Source: CAYNXB01 sp964401045
Lineage (GTDB): Bacteria > Pseudomonadota > Alphaproteobacteria > Sphingomonadales > Sphingomonadaceae
Assembly (NCBI GenBank): GCA_964401045.1
Contig: CAYNXB010000023.1
Coordinates: 1-35,400 of the forward strand
DNA length: 35,400 bases
Direction of reading: 5' to 3'
The notes below the pieces were generated by a model. That model did no database searches, was not told the origin of the DNA, and saw only the letters and a list, made by a program, of their open reading frames with translations. The position numbers and the translations under genes were made by a program. Below, one piece after another: positions 31,716 to 35,400 of the stretch; the first letter of the stretch is position 1, and the number at the start of each line of letters is the position of its first letter.

Positions 31716-32488
31716 AAGTCACTTATCAGAACCTGACCTGCACGCTTGTCGAACAGGTGGCCGAATTGACGCTCAACCGGCCGGCAAAGCTCAACGCGCT
31801 CAATGCCGCTGTGTTCGGCGAAATCCATGCGGCGCTTAGTCACGCCGAGGCGAACGGCGCGCGGGCAGTTCTCCTAACCGGAGCGGGCCGCGCGTTCTGT
31901 TCGGGCGCGGACCTGGCGGGCGACGGATTCCCCGACGATCTCGGCGAGCCGATCGATCGGCTCTACAACCCACTCGTCCGCCGGATCGCGACGATGGACA
32001 TGGCATTCGTCACCGCGGTCAACGGCCCGGCGGTGGGGGCGGGCGCGGGACTGGCCTTGCTCGGCGACGTGATCGTGATGGCGCGATCGGCCTATCTCCA
32101 GCTGGGATTCGTCAATATCGGGCTGGTGCCGGATGCGGGAACGAGCTGGCTGGCGGTGCAGGCGGTAGGCCGCACGCGGGCGCTGGAGATGGCGCTGCTT
32201 GGCGAGCGGATCGATGCCGGGACGGCGCTCGATTGGGGCCTGGTCACCCGCCTTGCCGACGACGGCACCTGCCTCACCGATGCTCGCGCACTAGCCCGAA
32301 AACTCGCCACCGGGCCTGCATCGGTCGCGCTGATCCGCAAACAGGTCCGCGCCGTCGCTGAAATCTCGCTCGACGAAGCTCTCGACGTCGAGCGCGAGAA
32401 CCAGCGCACCGCCGGCCGAACCGCCGACTTCCGCGAAGGCGTGATGGCATTCCTCGAAAAGCGCCCATCTCGTTTCACTGGAAACTAA
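31712..32488 (+). CDS. Enoyl-CoA hydratase/isomerase family protein, PaaG-like
   Basis: 258 residues from ATG 31712, overlapping mce by 4 nt; an apparent longer frame upstream is only the shadow over mce. Crotonase-fold features: LNRPAKLNALN, the oxyanion-hole segment AFCSGADL, NGPAVGAGAGLALLGDVIVMA and LGFVNIGLVPDAGTSW. The last resembles PaaG-type isomerases with an acidic residue in PD-x-G, rather than the two-Glu hydratase centre. The exact substrate is unknown; placement between epimerase and mutase suggests work on acyl-CoAs that feed propionyl-CoA, such as branched-chain breakdown. Confidence 0.88.
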   Translation: MKVTYQNLTCTLVEQVAELTLNRPAKLNALNAAVFGEIHAALSHAEANGARAVLLTGAGRAFCSGADLAGDGFPDDLGEPIDRLYNPLVRRIATMDMAFVTAVNGPAVGAGAGLALLGDVIVMARSAYLQLGFVNIGLVPDAGTSWLAVQAVGRTRALEMALLGERIDAGTALDWGLVTRLADDGTCLTDARALARKLATGPASVALIRKQVRAVAEISLDEALDVERENQRTAGRTADFREGVMAFLEKRPSRFTGN

Positions 32489-32493
32489 ACGTC

Positions 32494-32507
32494 TCGCCCG
32501 CGGGCGA
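32494..32507. repeat. Perfect 14-bp palindrome before methylmalonyl-CoA mutase gene
   Basis: TCGCCCGCGGGCGA in the 40-nt spacer between the enoyl-CoA hydratase stop and the mutase start. It could form a cruciform or a protein-binding site; GC-rich palindromes also arise by chance in such DNA. Confidence 0.4.
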
Positions 32508-32528
32508 TAGCACGGTATAGGGGCCGCG

Positions 32529-34681
<2,153 letters not shown>

Positions 34682-34685
<4 letters not shown>

Positions 34686-35143
34686 GCGTGTCATCGCACC
34701 TTTCGTTCTGGCCGATTGCGGCGCTGATGGTCGCCGCCGGCGTAGGCATCCCGATCATGGCGGCGCTCAACGCGGGCGTCGGCCAGCAGCTGCAGAGCCC
34801 GGTCGCCGCGTCAGCGCTGCTTTTCGGACTCGGGCTGATCGTCGCGCTCGCAATCCTCGCCTTCACCGGCGTGCCGACCGGTGAGCAAGTCGCGGCGGTG
34901 CCGGCGTGGCGCTACACCGGCGCATTGTTTGTGGTGTTCTACATCCTCTCGATCACCTGGGCTGCTCCGCGCATCGGCGTGGGCAACGCGATTTTCTTCG
35001 TGCTGCTTGGCCAGCTTGTCGCCGCAGCAGCCATCGATCACTACGGGCTGTGGGGGGCGATCAAATCGGAACTCACCCTGCGCCGTGCGTCGGGCATCCT
35101 CGTGATGGCCGTCGGCGTCTACCTCGCCAGGAAAACGACATGA
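34682..35143 (+). CDS. Small DMT-superfamily-like membrane protein (DUF606/YdcZ type)
   Basis: 153 residues from GTG 34682 (overlapping the mutase stop). About five hydrophobic segments: PIAALMVAAGVGIPIMAALNAG, ALLFGLGLIVALAILAF, ALFVVFYILSITWAAP, AIFFVLLGQLVAAAAIDHYG and a C-terminal RRASGILVMAVGVYLARK. The N-terminal AAGVGIPIMAALNAGVGQQ and the IGVGNAIFFVLLGQLVAAAAIDHYGLWG pattern (here shown in two parts) match half-size DUF606 proteins, which work as dimers in the DMT superfamily. Substrate unknown. It is sandwiched with 4-nt overlaps between the mutase and bioB, so it is firmly part of this operon. Confidence 0.85.
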
Positions 35144-35400
35144 TCCGTACCGACTGGACGCGCGATGAAATCGCCGCGCTGTTCGACCTGCCATTTACCG
35201 AGTTGCTGTTCCGCGCGGCCGAAACCCACCGCGCGCACCATCCGGCGGACCAGGTGCAACTCTGCACCCTGCTGTCGATCAAGACCGGCGGGTGCCCGGA
35301 GGATTGCGGCTATTGCTCGCAGTCGGTCCACGCCGACAGCGGCGTGAAGGCGACCAAGCTGATAGACGTGCGCGAAGTGCTGCAGAATGCGGCGCAGGCG
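35140..35400 (+). CDS. bioB: Biotin synthase, N-terminal part (partial)
   Basis: 87 residues are visible from ATG 35140 (ATGA overlap with the preceding stop) to the window edge, with no stop. The radical-SAM cluster motif is CPEDCGYC (Cys52, Cys56, Cys59) in SIKTGGCPEDCGYCSQS, and FRAAETHRAHHPADQVQLCTLLS-type sequence (here starting LLFRAAETHRAHHPAD) is typical of BioB. The enzyme inserts sulfur into dethiobiotin. Its place in the propionyl-CoA operon makes sense because propionyl-CoA carboxylase needs biotin. Confidence 0.95.
   Translation, partial: MIRTDWTRDEIAALFDLPFTELLFRAAETHRAHHPADQVQLCTLLSIKTGGCPEDCGYCSQSVHADSGVKATKLIDVREVLQNAAQA

Overview
The window is a GC-rich chromosomal segment that looks like an alphaproteobacterium of the order Sphingomonadales. 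The clues are the gene neighbourhoods (timA-mltA-smr beside secB; ubiE-ubiB near coaBC-dut), a PEP-CTERM protein, a short palindromic repeat encoding NPPRNGEG / PPPRSGEG, and many GTGA/ATGA gene overlaps. The assignment rests on gene content and recall, not on a database search. No tRNA, rRNA, CRISPR array, transposase or phage gene was seen. One assembly gap of exactly 100 Ns lies inside ruvAB.

Layout. 1-3054: the end of aconitase, then on the minus strand a Ser/Gly-rich PEP-CTERM protein and ruvA-ruvB, interrupted by the gap. 3335-9244: aroC, then a peroxide-defence block ahpC-ahpF-katG with repeats in its control regions and a terminator-like hairpin between ahpC and ahpF. 9344-10376: about 1 kb of very small genes, including an overlapping minus-strand pair of 49 and 30 codons and two small hydrophilic proteins on the plus strand. 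10466-12869 (minus): timA-mltA-smr, with a palindromic element inserted in frame in smr. 13100-17301: secB, murJ, trpS and a DUF4136 lipoprotein. 17402-19492: a monocistronic cyanophycin-synthetase-like ATP-grasp protein whose Mur-ligase half has decayed. 19489-24409: ubiE-ubiB and coaBC-dut on the minus strand, separated by a plus-strand four-helix membrane protein.

24504-29277: a MacAB-TolC type tripartite efflux operon (outer-membrane factor, adaptor, ATPase, permease) joined by 1-4 nt overlaps. Its likely promoter overlaps a perfect 8-8-8 inverted repeat, as expected for repressor control. 29330-35400: a propionyl-CoA to succinyl-CoA operon with pccB, a small exported protein, methylmalonyl-CoA epimerase, an enoyl-CoA hydratase/isomerase, methylmalonyl-CoA mutase, a small DMT-type membrane protein, and the start of bioB. 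Biotin is the cofactor of propionyl-CoA carboxylase, so bioB fits functionally; the biotin-carrying alpha subunit is not in the window and may lie downstream.

The most promising items for novelty are the CphA-like protein at 17402-19492, the in-frame palindromic element in smr, the translationally coupled small-ORF pair after katG, the long acidic linker in CoaBC, and the small exported protein and AT-rich hairpin inside the propionyl-CoA operon.
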